From Acidobacteriota bacterium (GTDB lineage Bacteria; Acidobacteriota; Blastocatellia; Pyrinomonadales; Pyrinomonadaceae), in the NCBI GenBank assembly GCA_019242475.1, contig JAFAVK010000069.1, forward strand, positions 31,554 to 95,553: a DNA stretch of 64,000 nt, written 5' to 3'. The notes beneath the pieces were generated by a model that saw only the letters and a program-made list of their open reading frames with translations, searched no databases and had not been told where the DNA came from. Position 1 is the stretch's first letter, and each line of letters starts with the position of its first letter. The translations under genes were made by a program, and so were the position numbers. Shown piece after piece: positions 25,128 through 34,215 of the stretch.

Positions 25128-26309
25128 CTACTGCTGTGTGTAAACGGTCGCCGCGGCCTCGCCGCGCGCCGTCTCCCAGCGCGCGAAGCGCTCGCCGCGC
25201 AGGAACTTGTAGAAGGCGAGGACGCAGGCCACGTTGGCGAGCACGAAGTAGGCCGGGAGCGCGAGCAGGCGCGCGCGCACGCCGACCTTCAACAGGAGCC
25301 ACCCGGCGAGCGCCGCCGCGTAGAAGAGGAGCTGCCCCGCGAGCAGCGCGGCGTAAAAACGCGAGCCCGGCGCGAGCAGGGCCGACGCCGCCAGCACGCA
25401 GACCAGAAAGAGCGGCACGAGGTAGCGCATGACCTTGTGCGAGACCAGCTCGACCGCGTAGAAGCCCGCGCGCAGCGGGTTCAACATCGCGCGGTGGCGC
25501 CAGAGGTCTGTCAGCGTCTGGGCGATGACGCGCACGCGCATGTTCAGCTCGCGGCCGGGCCGCCGGTTCGTCTCCTCCGTGCAGACGGCCCGCGGCTCGT
25601 AGACGGCGCGCAGCCCCTGCTCGACCATCTTCGTGGCGATGATGAAGTCGCTGCACGCCTCGTGGTAGAGCGGCACGTAGGCCGCGCGGCGGACGGCGTA
25701 GAGCGCGCCCGGCGCGCCGATGAGCGAGCAGGCCAGACTCTCCTGCCGGCGCAGGAAGGTCTCGTAGCCCCAGTAGGAGCGCGCGCCCGCGCCCGTCCCC
25801 GTGCGCGCGGGGTCTACGTAGACGAGGTGGCCGGCGACGCAGCCGACCGAAGCGTCCGCGAAGTTCGGCGCCAGCGCCCGCAGCACGTCGCTCCGGTAGA
25901 GCGTCGTGGCGTCGGAGAAGAGGACGACCTCGCCGCGCGCGAGTTGGACGGCCGCGTTCTGCGCCGCCGTCTTCCCCAAACGCTCGGGCTGGCGGTGGAG
26001 ACGCACGCCGCGCGCGGCGAACGAGCGGGCGATCTCGTCGGTGCGGTCGTTCGAGCAGTCGGAGGCGACGAGGATTTCAAGTTTCGCCGGATCGTAGTCG
26101 AGCGCCAGCGTGTTCTCCAGCTTGGCCGCGAGGTCGCGCTCCTCGTTGTAGGCGGTGATGAGGATGGTGACCACCGGCTCGAAGGGGGCGCGGCGCACGG
26201 GCCGCGGGCGCAGGCGCGCGACCAGCCACACCAGCACGGGGTAGCCCGCGTAGGCGTAGAGGAGCGCGGCGGCGCTCGCCCAGAAGATTATTTCCGCGGC
26301 TCGGTTCAT
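25128..26309 (-). CDS. membrane-anchored glycosyltransferase family 2
   Basis: 393 aa from the ATG at 26309, overlapping the upstream stop as ATGA. An N-terminal membrane segment (about residues 6-30) precedes the GT-A domain: VTILITAYNEERDLAAKL, ILVASDCSNDRTDEIA, LFSDATTLYRSDVL (the DxD-like site) and an RR-W type segment near YWGYETFLRRQESL. Three or four C-terminal membrane helices follow from about residue 290. This topology is like processive or EpsL/icaA-type transferases, though shorter. The longer open frame up to 27836 is a shadow of the polymerase gene. Confidence 0.9.
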   Translation of the reverse strand: MNRAAEIIFWASAAALLYAYAGYPVLVWLVARLRPRPVRRAPFEPVVTILITAYNEERDLAAKLENTLALDYDPAKLEILVASDCSNDRTDEIARSFAARGVRLHRQPERLGKTAAQNAAVQLARGEVVLFSDATTLYRSDVLRALAPNFADASVGCVAGHLVYVDPARTGTGAGARSYWGYETFLRRQESLACSLIGAPGALYAVRRAAYVPLYHEACSDFIIATKMVEQGLRAVYEPRAVCTEETNRRPGRELNMRVRVIAQTLTDLWRHRAMLNPLRAGFYAVELVSHKVMRYLVPLFLVCVLAASALLAPGSRFYAALLAGQLLFYAAALAGWLLLKVGVRARLLALPAYFVLANVACVLAFYKFLRGERFARWETARGEAAATVYTQQ

Positions 26310-27793
26310 AAGGTGAGACTCGCGGCCGTCGCCGCCGGGGCTTCGTCCCCGGCCGGCGACGGCGCGCCAGCGTTCTTCTTCTTCTCCTCTTCCTCCTGCC
26401 CGGGCTCGCCGTACTTGAGCGCGTAGATGCGGCGCAGCGCGACCGAGTAGGCGACGAGGTAGTAGACGTACCAGAGATGCGCGACCGAGGCGAAGAAGCT
26501 GCACACCATGTAGCCGATGATGCTCGCCTGCATCCCGACGGAGAGGTAGTAGAAGGAGGCGCGGTCTTTCGCCTCCAGCGTCTCCCGCTCGACCCGGCGC
26601 AGCCGCCTGATGGACGTGACCATGAAGAGGACGTAGACGACGAGCGCCGCCATCCCCATCTCGGCGGCGACCTGCGTGTAGGCGTTGTGGCTGACCTGGT
26701 CGCGCGCGCCCTTGTAGTAGAAGCAGCCGAGCCCGACCCCCGTCAGGGGGTAGCGCAGCGCCACCATCACCGAGCGCCAGAGGAGTTCCCGGCGCGCGTC
26801 CGCCGAGCCGGTCACGTCGCCGCCGAACATCGAGGAGAGGCGCGCCCCGTAGTCGCCCGGCGCGGCCGCCACGAAGATGAGGAGCGAAGCCAACATCAGC
26901 GCGCCGACGAGGAACCGCCGCTTCCGGCCGAGCTTCCAGCCCAGGACGCAGGCGCTGACGGCGAGCCCCAGGAACCCGCCGCGCGAGAAGCTGACGACGA
27001 CGCCGGCCGTGAAGAGCGCCGCGCACAAAAGGTAGGCGACCTTCGTCAGCGGCCCGCGCCGCGCGAAGGCGAGCCCGACGGCGAGCGGCACCATCGTGAC
27101 GAGGTGCAGCGCCAGGTCGTTCGGGTTGTCGAACATCCCGCCGAGCATCCCCTTGACCCGCTCGCCGCCGAAGTCCAGACGCCCCAGCCGGTAGTCGTTG
27201 AAGGCGGAGAAGCTCAGGAGGAGGCTCGCCGCCATCGCCAGCGTGAGCAGCCCGCGCAGCCGCCACTCCGTGCGCGTGACGTTCACCGCGACGACGAAGA
27301 TGAGGATGACCTTGGAGAAGTTGACGAAGTTGTCCCACGCCTCGCCGGGGCTGATGGCCGTCGGCACCGAGAGCAGCGCCGCGATGAGCAGCAGGAGCGC
27401 GAGGTTGACCTCGCGCGGGCGCGCCGTCAGATTCCCCTCGGCCGAGAGCTGGCTCGGGAGGTACGCCAGGAGCGTGAGAACGGCCAGGAACTCCGCCCCG
27501 CTCCCGAGGAAGGGGGCGTTGAACAGTTCGTACGGGCGGAAGTAGACGAAGGCCGTGAAGAGGAAGAGCCCGACGTACGTGACGAGGTGGCCTCGCTTCG
27601 CGACCCAGTTGTCCGCGCGCAGTTTTGCAGGCTTGGCCGCCTTCGCCTGCTTCGCCTTGACGCGGGCGCCGCCGAGGCCGTCCGCCGCGGGCGCGGACAC
27701 TTCCGCGGGCGCGACCTCGTCCCCCGCGGGCGGCTCCGGCCGGCGCAGGGGCTTGACGGCTTCGTAGTCGGCTAACACTTGGCCGTCCCTCAT
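26306..27793 (-). CDS. O-antigen polymerase/ligase-family membrane protein (Wzy-like)
   Basis: 495 aa, about 11 hydrophobic segments and the Wzy_C signature loop: LRYPLTGVGLGCFYYKGARD followed by VSHNAYTQVAAEMGM. An N-terminal cytoplasmic extension of about 80 residues is rich in Ala/Lys. The C-terminus is a Lys/Glu-rich tail (EEEEKKKNAG). It would polymerise repeat units in the periplasm. It is the first gene of the 20-gene run; an AGAGG ribosome-binding site precedes its ATG and a heptamer palindrome lies just upstream. A second O-antigen ligase-like gene is at 34216-35745. Confidence 0.88.
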   Translation of the reverse strand: MRDGQVLADYEAVKPLRRPEPPAGDEVAPAEVSAPAADGLGGARVKAKQAKAAKPAKLRADNWVAKRGHLVTYVGLFLFTAFVYFRPYELFNAPFLGSGAEFLAVLTLLAYLPSQLSAEGNLTARPREVNLALLLLIAALLSVPTAISPGEAWDNFVNFSKVILIFVVAVNVTRTEWRLRGLLTLAMAASLLLSFSAFNDYRLGRLDFGGERVKGMLGGMFDNPNDLALHLVTMVPLAVGLAFARRGPLTKVAYLLCAALFTAGVVVSFSRGGFLGLAVSACVLGWKLGRKRRFLVGALMLASLLIFVAAAPGDYGARLSSMFGGDVTGSADARRELLWRSVMVALRYPLTGVGLGCFYYKGARDQVSHNAYTQVAAEMGMAALVVYVLFMVTSIRRLRRVERETLEAKDRASFYYLSVGMQASIIGYMVCSFFASVAHLWYVYYLVAYSVALRRIYALKYGEPGQEEEEKKKNAGAPSPAGDEAPAATAASLTL

Positions 27794-27807
27794 CGCGACC
27801 TCTGAAC

Positions 27808-27892
27808 CAGTAGACAGTAGAAAACCCCTTGTTCACCCAAACCGCGCGGTTCTCATCTTCGAAGTCAGCAGAGCGGAGCCTACTGTCTACTG
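27808..27892. repeat. inverted heptamer repeat (CAGTAGA family)
   Basis: CAGTAGACAGTAG at 27808-27820 and its perfect reverse complement at 27880-27892 flank a 59-bp spacer. Each arm is two 7-bp units. It sits between the stop of wecB and the start of the Wzy-like gene. The same sequence family flanks the terminator at 31312-31357. I see no convincing promoter in 27794-27941. Confidence 0.85.
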
Positions 27893-27941
27893 ACCACTGC
27901 TTCGAAGGTTAGCACGCCCGCCGCCCGCGCGCGACACCGGG

Positions 27942-29042
27942 TCAGGCTTCCAGGAGGGCGTCGAGGATGCGCTCGGCCGCGCGCCCGTCCCACAGCGGCG
28001 GCACGCGCGGCGGCCCCTTCTGCCCGTCCTGCGCGAGCGCCGCCTCGGCCTCCGCGAAGATGCGCTCCGGGTTCGTGCCGACGACGCGGTTCGTGCCCAG
28101 CTCGACCGTGACGGGCCGCTCCGTGTTCTCCCTGAGCGTCAGGCAGGGGATGCCGAGCGCCGTCGTCTCCTCCTGTATCCCGCCCGAGTCGGTCAGCACC
28201 AGCCGCGCGCCGCTGTAGAGCTGCAGGAAGTCGAGGTAGCCCAAGGGCTCGACGAAGCGCACGCGCCCGCCCCCCTCGACCCCTTCAAGCAGCCCGAACT
28301 CGCCGAGGTTCTTCCGCGTGCGCGGGTGGATGGGGAAGACGACGGGCAGGCGCTGACTGATCCGCTTGAGCGCGGAGAGGATGCCGCCGAGCACATCGGG
28401 CTCGTCCACGTTCGAAGGGCGGTGGAGCGTGACGACGGCGTAGTCCGAGCCCGCGACTTCCAGCTCCTCGCGTACGCGCGATCCTTCGGCGTTCTTCAAC
28501 TGCTTGAAGAGCGAGTCGATCATCACGTTGCCGACGAAGCGGATGCGCTCGGGCGGGATGCCTTCGGCGAGCAGGTTGCGGTCGCCGTCTTCGGAGGGCG
28601 TGAGCAGAAGGTCTGAGAGCTGGTCGGTGACGAGGCGGTTGATCTCCTCCGGCATCGTCCGGTCGCGGCTGCGCAGCCCCGCCTCGACGTGCGCGACCCT
28701 CACGCCCAGCTTCGAGCAGACGAGCGCGCAGGCCAAAGTCGAGTTCACGTCGCCGACGACGAGCACCCAGTCGGGCTTCTGTTCTAAAACGACCGGCTCG
28801 AACTTCTGCATCACGGCCGCGGTCTGCTGCGCGTGGCTCGCGGAGCCGACGCCGAGGTGCACGTCCGGCGTGGGCAGGCCGAGGTCGCGGAAGAAGGCGT
28901 CGCTCATCCGCTCGTCGTAGTGCTGGCCCGTGTGCAGGACGACGGGCGCGAATTCAGCGGGGCGCCGCCGCATCGCCTCCACGATGGGGGCGACCTTCAT
29001 GAAGTTCGGCCGCGCGCCCACGACGTTGATGACTTTGAGCAT
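27942..29042 (-). CDS. wecB: UDP-N-acetylglucosamine 2-epimerase (non-hydrolysing)
   Basis: 366 aa, the usual length. Interconverts UDP-GlcNAc and UDP-ManNAc in the cytoplasm, supplying ManNAc-type sugars. Diagnostic segments: VVGARPNFMKVAPIVEAM, LHTGQHYDERMSDAFF, LVVGDVNSTLACALV, VAHVEAGLRSRDRTMPEEI, DSGGIQEETTALGIP and LRENTERPVTVELGTN. All conserved His, Asp, Glu and Arg residues of the family seem intact. It follows the sigma/HTH-like gene by 75 nt and is separated by 148 nt from the operon that starts with the Wzy-like gene. Confidence 0.95.
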   Translation of the reverse strand: MLKVINVVGARPNFMKVAPIVEAMRRRPAEFAPVVLHTGQHYDERMSDAFFRDLGLPTPDVHLGVGSASHAQQTAAVMQKFEPVVLEQKPDWVLVVGDVNSTLACALVCSKLGVRVAHVEAGLRSRDRTMPEEINRLVTDQLSDLLLTPSEDGDRNLLAEGIPPERIRFVGNVMIDSLFKQLKNAEGSRVREELEVAGSDYAVVTLHRPSNVDEPDVLGGILSALKRISQRLPVVFPIHPRTRKNLGEFGLLEGVEGGGRVRFVEPLGYLDFLQLYSGARLVLTDSGGIQEETTALGIPCLTLRENTERPVTVELGTNRVVGTNPERIFAEAEAALAQDGQKGPPRVPPLWDGRAAERILDALLEA

Positions 29043-29117
29043 GAGGCGAATCGTCGGTTACCAACGGAAAGGGGGCCTCGCGGCCCCACTTCACGGCAAA
29101 CTCGTCGCGCCGGGGCG

Positions 29118-30329
29118 TCAGACGCCGGCGTTGACCTCCTCGTTGACGAACAGGTTGACGCGCTCGCGCAGCGCCGTCTCGAAGCGGCGCGCCTCCTCGA
29201 TGCCGTTCAAAGAGAGAGCGCGCAGCTGCTGCTCGATGCGGCGGCGGTAGTCGGAGACGAGCGAGTCGGAGACGTTCAAGCGCGCCGCGGCTTCGAGCTG
29301 CGTGATGTGCGCCGGGCTCAGGTAACAATACCACAGCACGCCGAGCATGCGGTCGTACTGCTTCGACTTGCCGCGGACGGCCGCGTGCAGGCCGCGCAGA
29401 AACTCGTCCACGAAGTTGGCGGCCTCGTCCTCGGACTCGCGCCGGAGCAGGGACTGCTCGGGGTTCTCGTGGCCGTCCACGGGCTCGAAGCCGCGCCCCT
29501 CTTCGTCGTCGCCGCCGCCGATGGGCACGAGGTAGATGTCCATCACGGGCAGGCGCGACATGACGAGGCTGCGCAGGCTTCGCACGTCCACCGGCGAGTC
29601 GGAGGCTTCCAGCACCGAGACGATCAGGTCTTCGAGGTCGGAGTTGCTGATGATGATCTGCGCGTCGCCCGTGCAGCCGACCATGCGCGTGTCGCGCTGG
29701 CGGACGGGGATCATCTGGACGCGCTCTTCGAGTTCCGGCTGCGCCCGGCGCGGTTTGTCCGCCCGCCACTCGCGCAGCCCGTAGACGCGATCAACGAGGC
29801 GGCGGTGCGGCTCGTCTTCGCCCGCGCCCGAATCGACGCGGCGGAAGTTGGCCGAAGACTGGATGATGGTCGAGATGCGGCGGGCGAGTCGATAAGATTC
29901 CGGGTGGCGCTTGCGCAGCTCGGCCGTCAAGAGGTTCGTCAGCTCGATCTGGCTGACCTCGCACTCGATCTCCGAGTCGGTCATCTCCGAGTCGAGGTAG
30001 TGCTGGAAGCGCGACTTCGAGAGGAGCGTGACGAAGAGTTCCTGGGTCAGGTCGAGGTAGGCGCTGCCGCGGTCGCCTTCCTCGACGAGGAGGCCGGCGC
30101 TGTAGGAGGCGCGCACGAGCGGGTGGTTGACGACGAGGCGTTGCAGCTCCGTCCAGAGGCGCGAGACGTCCGAGCGCCGCAGCGTCTCGACCCAGGCGCC
30201 GGCGTGACGCGCCCGCGCCTCGTGCGTCTGGGCGCGCCCGTGCCCCTGCGGGGTCGGGGATGTTTCTTCGTTAGACCTCGTCATGGGGTCGTTCAAGTGG
30301 TGATCTTGGTCGGCAGATGTGGCAGCCAT
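29118..30329 (-). CDS. sigma-factor/HTH-like regulator
   Basis: About 403 aa from an ATG at 30329; ATGs at 30284 or further upstream are possible and no ribosome-binding site decides. The N-terminal part is helical (LDLTQELFVTLLSKSRFQHYL, then SQIELTNLLTAELRKRHPES) and recalls sigma region 2, but I cannot prove it. The C-terminal part is LEAAARLNVSDSLVSDYRRR, a helix-turn-helix like sigma region 4 or LuxR. No membrane segments. Divergent to a small zinc-motif gene that looks like an anti-sigma factor. A pair controlling this polysaccharide locus is inferred from position only. Confidence 0.6.
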   Translation of the reverse strand: MAATSADQDHHLNDPMTRSNEETSPTPQGHGRAQTHEARARHAGAWVETLRRSDVSRLWTELQRLVVNHPLVRASYSAGLLVEEGDRGSAYLDLTQELFVTLLSKSRFQHYLDSEMTDSEIECEVSQIELTNLLTAELRKRHPESYRLARRISTIIQSSANFRRVDSGAGEDEPHRRLVDRVYGLREWRADKPRRAQPELEERVQMIPVRQRDTRMVGCTGDAQIIISNSDLEDLIVSVLEASDSPVDVRSLRSLVMSRLPVMDIYLVPIGGGDDEEGRGFEPVDGHENPEQSLLRRESEDEAANFVDEFLRGLHAAVRGKSKQYDRMLGVLWYCYLSPAHITQLEAAARLNVSDSLVSDYRRRIEQQLRALSLNGIEEARRFETALRERVNLFVNEEVNAGV

Positions 30330-30947
30330 GTTACCGGTTCTGGACGGTTGGGAGCAAGGCCGGAGGTCTTCGAGATGCTTCCGCTGAGGAGGATGATGGA
30401 AGGGCGCGGGGTTAACGCCGGGGCGTCTCTTATCTCCTCGGGCCATTGAAGATTCTCGGCCGGAGGCGAGACGAAAGAATCCGGGGGACATCTGCGCTCC
30501 GCTGGCTCTTTGGTTTGAATGATTGACCTTGCAGGGAAGCCCGCCGGTTCGGCCGCAAAGGGGAAATGGGCGCGGCCACCGTGAAGGGGGTTCGAGGCAG
30601 ATGCCCCGAACACTTTGAGATAGTAACAGCAATCCGCCGACTTGAGCAACACCTTTTTACAAATCGGCCAAGGCGTTGAAAAATCAGGGGGAAACGCGCC
30701 GGAGGAGCCCCGCGGGTGGGGATGAAAGATTGGAAGAGCGGCGGGATTGGTACTTTAAGTCCGGTGCACGAGAGAAGCGCCCGAAAAGAGGCCCTCGACA
30801 GCCGGCCGCGGCGCAGGAGCCGCCGCCGGCGGAGTACAGCCCGCCTCGCGCCCCGCTCTACCTGGCGGAGCTTTGCTCGCGCGGCCAGCCCTGCGGAACC
30901 CCCCGGCCGTCGGGCGGCCAGAAACCGAGAGATTGCGAGGAACACTC
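30330..30947. other. 618-bp divergent intergenic region
   Basis: Separates the regulator (minus) from the zinc-motif protein (plus). It is AT-richer than the rest between about 30600 and 30690 and contains the minus-strand promoter described at 30620-30649. I saw no riboswitch core and no convincing plus-strand promoter. Open frames in it are short and low-complexity; upstream extension of the regulator into 30330-30632 cannot be excluded. Confidence 0.6.
30620..30649 (-). promoter_or_regulatory. candidate sigma70-like promoter for the regulator gene
   Basis: TTGCTC (30644-30649) and TACTAT (30620-30625) on the minus strand lie 18 bp apart in an AT-rich pocket. The leader to the ATG at 30329 would be about 280 nt. 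The -35 match is only moderate. Confidence 0.4.
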
Positions 30948-31277
30948 ATGCCTTCTTCAACGACAGCCCGGTTCCGTAAGCTTCGGACTTGTCCGGCCGC
31001 CGAGACGCTGCTCACCTTCTCGGCGGGCGCGCGCCGCGGGGGGCGCGTCGCCGAGCATGTCCGGTCGTGCGACTTCTGCGGCGCGGAGGTGCAGATGCTC
31101 TCGCGCCACGCGCCAGCGGCGGAGACCCGCCCCTTCGCCGCCCTAGCGATGCCGGCCCCGCTGCGCCGCCTCGCCGAAGACATCCTCGCCGAGCCCTCCT
31201 ACAACCGCGCCCGCTTCGCCGAATCGCTCATGGAGATCGAGCGCCTCACGCCGGAGACGGTGAGCAGTGAGCAGTGA
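30948..31277 (+). CDS. small anti-sigma-like zinc-motif protein
   Basis: 109 aa, the only plus-strand gene. The ATG at 30948 has GAGGAA 5-6 nt upstream, preferred to an ATG at 30873. AEHVRSCDFCGAEVQML contains H-x3-C-x2-C, the core of ZAS anti-sigma factors and related zinc-binding regulators; CPAAETLLTFSAG just before it is typical of that domain too. No membrane segment. The C-terminal half (LRRLAEDILAEPSYNRARFA) is helical. The final VSSEQ codons and stop are made by a GTGAGCA heptamer repeat. It is divergent to the sigma/HTH-like gene. Confidence 0.7.
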   Translation: MPSSTTARFRKLRTCPAAETLLTFSAGARRGGRVAEHVRSCDFCGAEVQMLSRHAPAAETRPFAALAMPAPLRRLAEDILAEPSYNRARFAESLMEIERLTPETVSSEQ

Positions 31278-31368
31278 GGAGTAGACGGTAGTCAGTAGTC
31301 AGTAGGAAGACAAAGCGGCGCGCCCGGCCCGAAGGCTGAAGGCGCGCCGCCTTTTTTCTACTGTCTAC
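31259..31368. repeat. heptamer repeats flanking a terminator
   Basis: The left part (31259-31304) has GTGAGCA twice, then GTAGACG and two GTAGTCA units; the right arm CTACTGTCTAC at 31358-31368 is the near-complement. The stop codons of both convergent genes (TGA at 31275-31277 and TAG at 31365-31367) lie inside the repeat. Confidence 0.8.
31312..31357 (+). terminator. intrinsic terminator between convergent genes
   Basis: A perfect 10-bp stem GCGGCGCGCC/GGCGCGCCGC (31315-31324 and 31341-31350) with a 16-nt loop is followed by six T at 31352-31357. On the minus strand only CTTTG follows, so it is stronger in the plus direction but may work both ways. Confidence 0.88.
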
Positions 31369-33197
31369 TCGCTCTTCCCTCCTCCGTCGTACAGCTCCTC
31401 GATAAGGCCGCTGTACTTCTCGTCGATGACGCGGCGCTTGACCTTGAGGGTGGGGGTGAGTTCGCCTCCGTCGATGGAGAACTCGTCGGGGAGGAGCGCG
31501 ACGCGGCGGACGCGCTCGTAGTCGTGAAGCGGTCGGGTCAGCTCGGCCACCTCCGTCTGGACTAACTTGACGGCCGCCGGGTTCCGGCTCCAGGCGACGC
31601 GCAACGTGTGCTGCTCGGCCTGCGGCGTCGGGAGCGCGGAGGCGAGCGCCTCCCAGTCGGGCACGATGAGCGCGGCCGGCTGCTTGCGCCCCGCGCCGAC
31701 GACGACCACCTGGCTCACGTACTGGCTCTCCTTAATCAGGCTCTCGACGAGTTGCGGCGCGACGTACTTGCCGTTCGAGAGCTTGAACAGCTCCTTCTTC
31801 CGGTCGGTGATGTGGAGGCGGCCCGCCCCGTCGATCTTCCCCACGTCGCCCGTGCGGAACCAGCCGTCCTCCGTGAAAACCGCGGCCGTCTCCGCCTCGT
31901 GCCCGTAGTAGCCGTTCATCAGGTTCGGCCCGCGCACGAGGAATTCGCCGTCCGAGTCGGTCTTGACCTCGACGCCGGGGAACGGCAGGCCGACCGAGCC
32001 GACGCGGTTGTCTTCGGGGCGGTTGGCCGAGACGATGCACGTCTCGGTCATGCCGTAGCCTTGCAGGATGACGACGCCCGCGCCCAGGAAGGCGTAGGAG
32101 AGCGCGGGCGACAGCGGCGCCCCGCCCGAGACGAAGAAGCGGAGGCGGCCGCCCACGCCCTCGCGCCACTTCTTGAAGACGAGCCGCGACGCCGCCTCCT
32201 GCTGAATCTCTAAAAGCGGCGGCACCTGCTCGCCCTTGTCCTTCAGCTCCGCGTAGCGCTGGCCGACGTGCAGCGCCCAGTTGAAGAGCTTCGCCTTCCA
32301 ACCGCCCTCGGCCGTCCCCTTCTTGACGATCTTGTGGAAGACCTTCTCGAAGAGGCGGGGCACGGCCGTCATGATGGTCGGGCGCACCTCGCGCAGGTAC
32401 TCGCCGACGACGTCGAACGAGGGCGCGTAGGCGACCGAGACGCCGTTCCGGCAGAAGACGTAGAAGACCACGCGCTCGAAGATGTGCGAGAGCGGCAGCA
32501 CCGAGAGCGCCACGTCCGTCGAAAGTATCGGCAGCGAGCTTGAGATCGCGAGCACGTTCGAGACGAAGGTGCCGTGCGTGAGCATCACGCCCTTCGGCTC
32601 GCCCGTCGTGCCGGAGGTGTAGATGATCGTGGCGAGGTCTTCCGCGCCGACCGCGTTCAGGGCGCGACTAAAAACTTCCGGCCCGGCCTCGTCCAACTGC
32701 GCGCCGGTCTGCTCAAGCTCGAAGAGCGTGAGCGCGCCCGCGACGCCCTCGGCCGCGTCGGTGTCGAAGAAGACGACGCGCTCCAACGTCTCGACCGGCT
32801 CGACGCCGGGGCGCGCGTGGCGGAAGACCTTCTTGCCCGAGACGAAGAGGACGCGCGCGCCCGAGTCTTCGAGGATGTAGCGCACCTGCTCGGGCGCCTG
32901 CGTCGTGTAGATGGGGACGTTGACCGCCCCGAGGCTGAGGATGGCGAGGTCTACGACCGACCAGTCGGGGCGGTTCTCCGAGAGCAGGGCCACGCGGTCG
33001 CCGCTCTTCACGCCGAGCGCCGACAGCCCCAGCGCGACGGCGCGCACGCGCCGGATGATCGCCTCGCCCGGGATGTAGAGCCACTGCCCCGCCTTCTTCA
33101 GGCTCAGCGCGTCCGCCTTCGCGTGCCGCCCCAGCGCCTCCAGGCACATCCCCGGCACGCTCGCCGGCACGCCCCCGTCATGTGCGTCACTCGTCAC
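31365..33197 (-). CDS. long-chain acyl-CoA synthetase (AMP-dependent synthetase/ligase)
   Basis: 610 aa from a GTG at 33197 that overlaps the upstream stop as GTGA. The AMP-binding motif is [19 protein letters not shown]; further family motifs are [44 protein letters not shown] and [17 protein letters not shown]. It activates fatty acids to acyl-CoA through an acyl-adenylate. Its link to the polysaccharide is unclear: it might feed acyl groups for lipid or sugar acylation, or be a house-keeping gene co-transcribed with the decarboxylase gene. Ends 15 nt from the convergent terminator. Confidence 0.93.
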   Translation of the reverse strand: MTSDAHDGGVPASVPGMCLEALGRHAKADALSLKKAGQWLYIPGEAIIRRVRAVALGLSALGVKSGDRVALLSENRPDWSVVDLAILSLGAVNVPIYTTQAPEQVRYILEDSGARVLFVSGKKVFRHARPGVEPVETLERVVFFDTDAAEGVAGALTLFELEQTGAQLDEAGPEVFSRALNAVGAEDLATIIYTSGTTGEPKGVMLTHGTFVSNVLAISSSLPILSTDVALSVLPLSHIFERVVFYVFCRNGVSVAYAPSFDVVGEYLREVRPTIMTAVPRLFEKVFHKIVKKGTAEGGWKAKLFNWALHVGQRYAELKDKGEQVPPLLEIQQEAASRLVFKKWREGVGGRLRFFVSGGAPLSPALSYAFLGAGVVILQGYGMTETCIVSANRPEDNRVGSVGLPFPGVEVKTDSDGEFLVRGPNLMNGYYGHEAETAAVFTEDGWFRTGDVGKIDGAGRLHITDRKKELFKLSNGKYVAPQLVESLIKESQYVSQVVVVGAGRKQPAALIVPDWEALASALPTPQAEQHTLRVAWSRNPAAVKLVQTEVAELTRPLHDYERVRRVALLPDEFSIDGGELTPTLKVKRRVIDEKYSGLIEELYDGGGKSE

Positions 33198-34150
33198 TGC
33201 TTTTTGATTCTCTCCGCGAAGTATTCAACCGTGCGCTTGAGGCCGTCTTTGAGCGGGATGGTCGGCTCCCAGCCCAGGAGCTTCTGCGCGCGCGTGATGT
33301 CGGGCTTGCGCTGGCGCGGGTCGTCCTGCGGCAGCGGGCGGTAAGCAACTTTGACCTCGATCCCCGAGGCGCGCCCCACCTCCTCGGCGAGCTGCCTCAT
33401 CGTGAACTCGCCGGGGTTGCCGACGTTGACCGGCTGGTGCACGTCCACGCCGTCGGCCGCGCCCCCCTCGACGTTCATCAGGCGAATCATGCCCTCGACC
33501 AAATCGTCCACGTAACAGAACGAGCGCGTCTGCTCGCCCGTCCCGTAGATGGTCAACTCCTCGCCCCTCAGCGCCTGCACGATGAAGTTCGACACCACAC
33601 GCCCGTCGTGCTCCAACATCCGCGGCCCGTACGTGTTGAAGATGCGAATGATGCGCGTGTCAACCTTGTTCTGCCGGTGGTAATCCATCATCAGCGTCTC
33701 CGCCAGACGCTTCCCTTCGTCGTAACATGAACGGACGCCGATGCAGTTGACGCTGCCCCAGTAGTCTTCGGTTTGAGGATGAATCTCCGGGTCGCCGTAG
33801 ACTTCGGAGGTGGATGCCTGAAGAATTCTCGCGCGGACGCGCTTGGCGAGGCCGAGCATGTTGATCGTGCCCAGGACGTTGGTCTTGACCGTCTTCACGG
33901 GGTTGTACTGGTAGTGGACGGGCGAGGCCGGGCAGGCGAGGTTATAAATCTGATCGACTTCGAGGAGGATGGGCTCGATGATGTCGTGGCGGACGAGGTC
34001 GAAGCGCTTCGAGTCCATCAGGTGGTAGACGTTCTCGCGCCGGCCCGTGAAGAAGTTGTCGAGGCAGATTACGTCGTGCCCCCCCGCCAGGAGCCGCTCG
34101 CAAAGGTGCGAGCCGATGAAGCCCGCCCCGCCGGTCACAAGTATCCGCAT
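33194..34150 (-). CDS. UDP-glucuronate decarboxylase (UDP-xylose synthase)
   Basis: 318 aa extended SDR. The NAD-binding motif is [37 protein letters not shown] and [14 protein letters not shown] are typical of UXS enzymes; the catalytic tyrosine and lysine are in [33 protein letters not shown] follows. It converts UDP-glucuronate to UDP-xylose in the cytoplasm. An AGAAGAG ribosome-binding site lies before the ATG. This implies xylose, or a derived pentose, in the polymer. Confidence 0.93.
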   Translation of the reverse strand: MRILVTGGAGFIGSHLCERLLAGGHDVICLDNFFTGRRENVYHLMDSKRFDLVRHDIIEPILLEVDQIYNLACPASPVHYQYNPVKTVKTNVLGTINMLGLAKRVRARILQASTSEVYGDPEIHPQTEDYWGSVNCIGVRSCYDEGKRLAETLMMDYHRQNKVDTRIIRIFNTYGPRMLEHDGRVVSNFIVQALRGEELTIYGTGEQTRSFCYVDDLVEGMIRLMNVEGGAADGVDVHQPVNVGNPGEFTMRQLAEEVGRASGIEVKVAYRPLPQDDPRQRKPDITRAQKLLGWEPTIPLKDGLKRTVEYFAERIKKQ

Positions 34151-34215
34151 CTCTTCTCCAGCCTGAAAATTTTAGCCGCCGGGATTTAGTCGCTCCGGCA
34201 TTGTAACAGCGACGC

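Noticed and set aside
25128..27836. 902-codon frame read as one protein
   Set aside because: Only the part from 26309 is the GT2; the upstream part is a shadow of the Wzy-like gene, and the ATGA overlap marks the true start.
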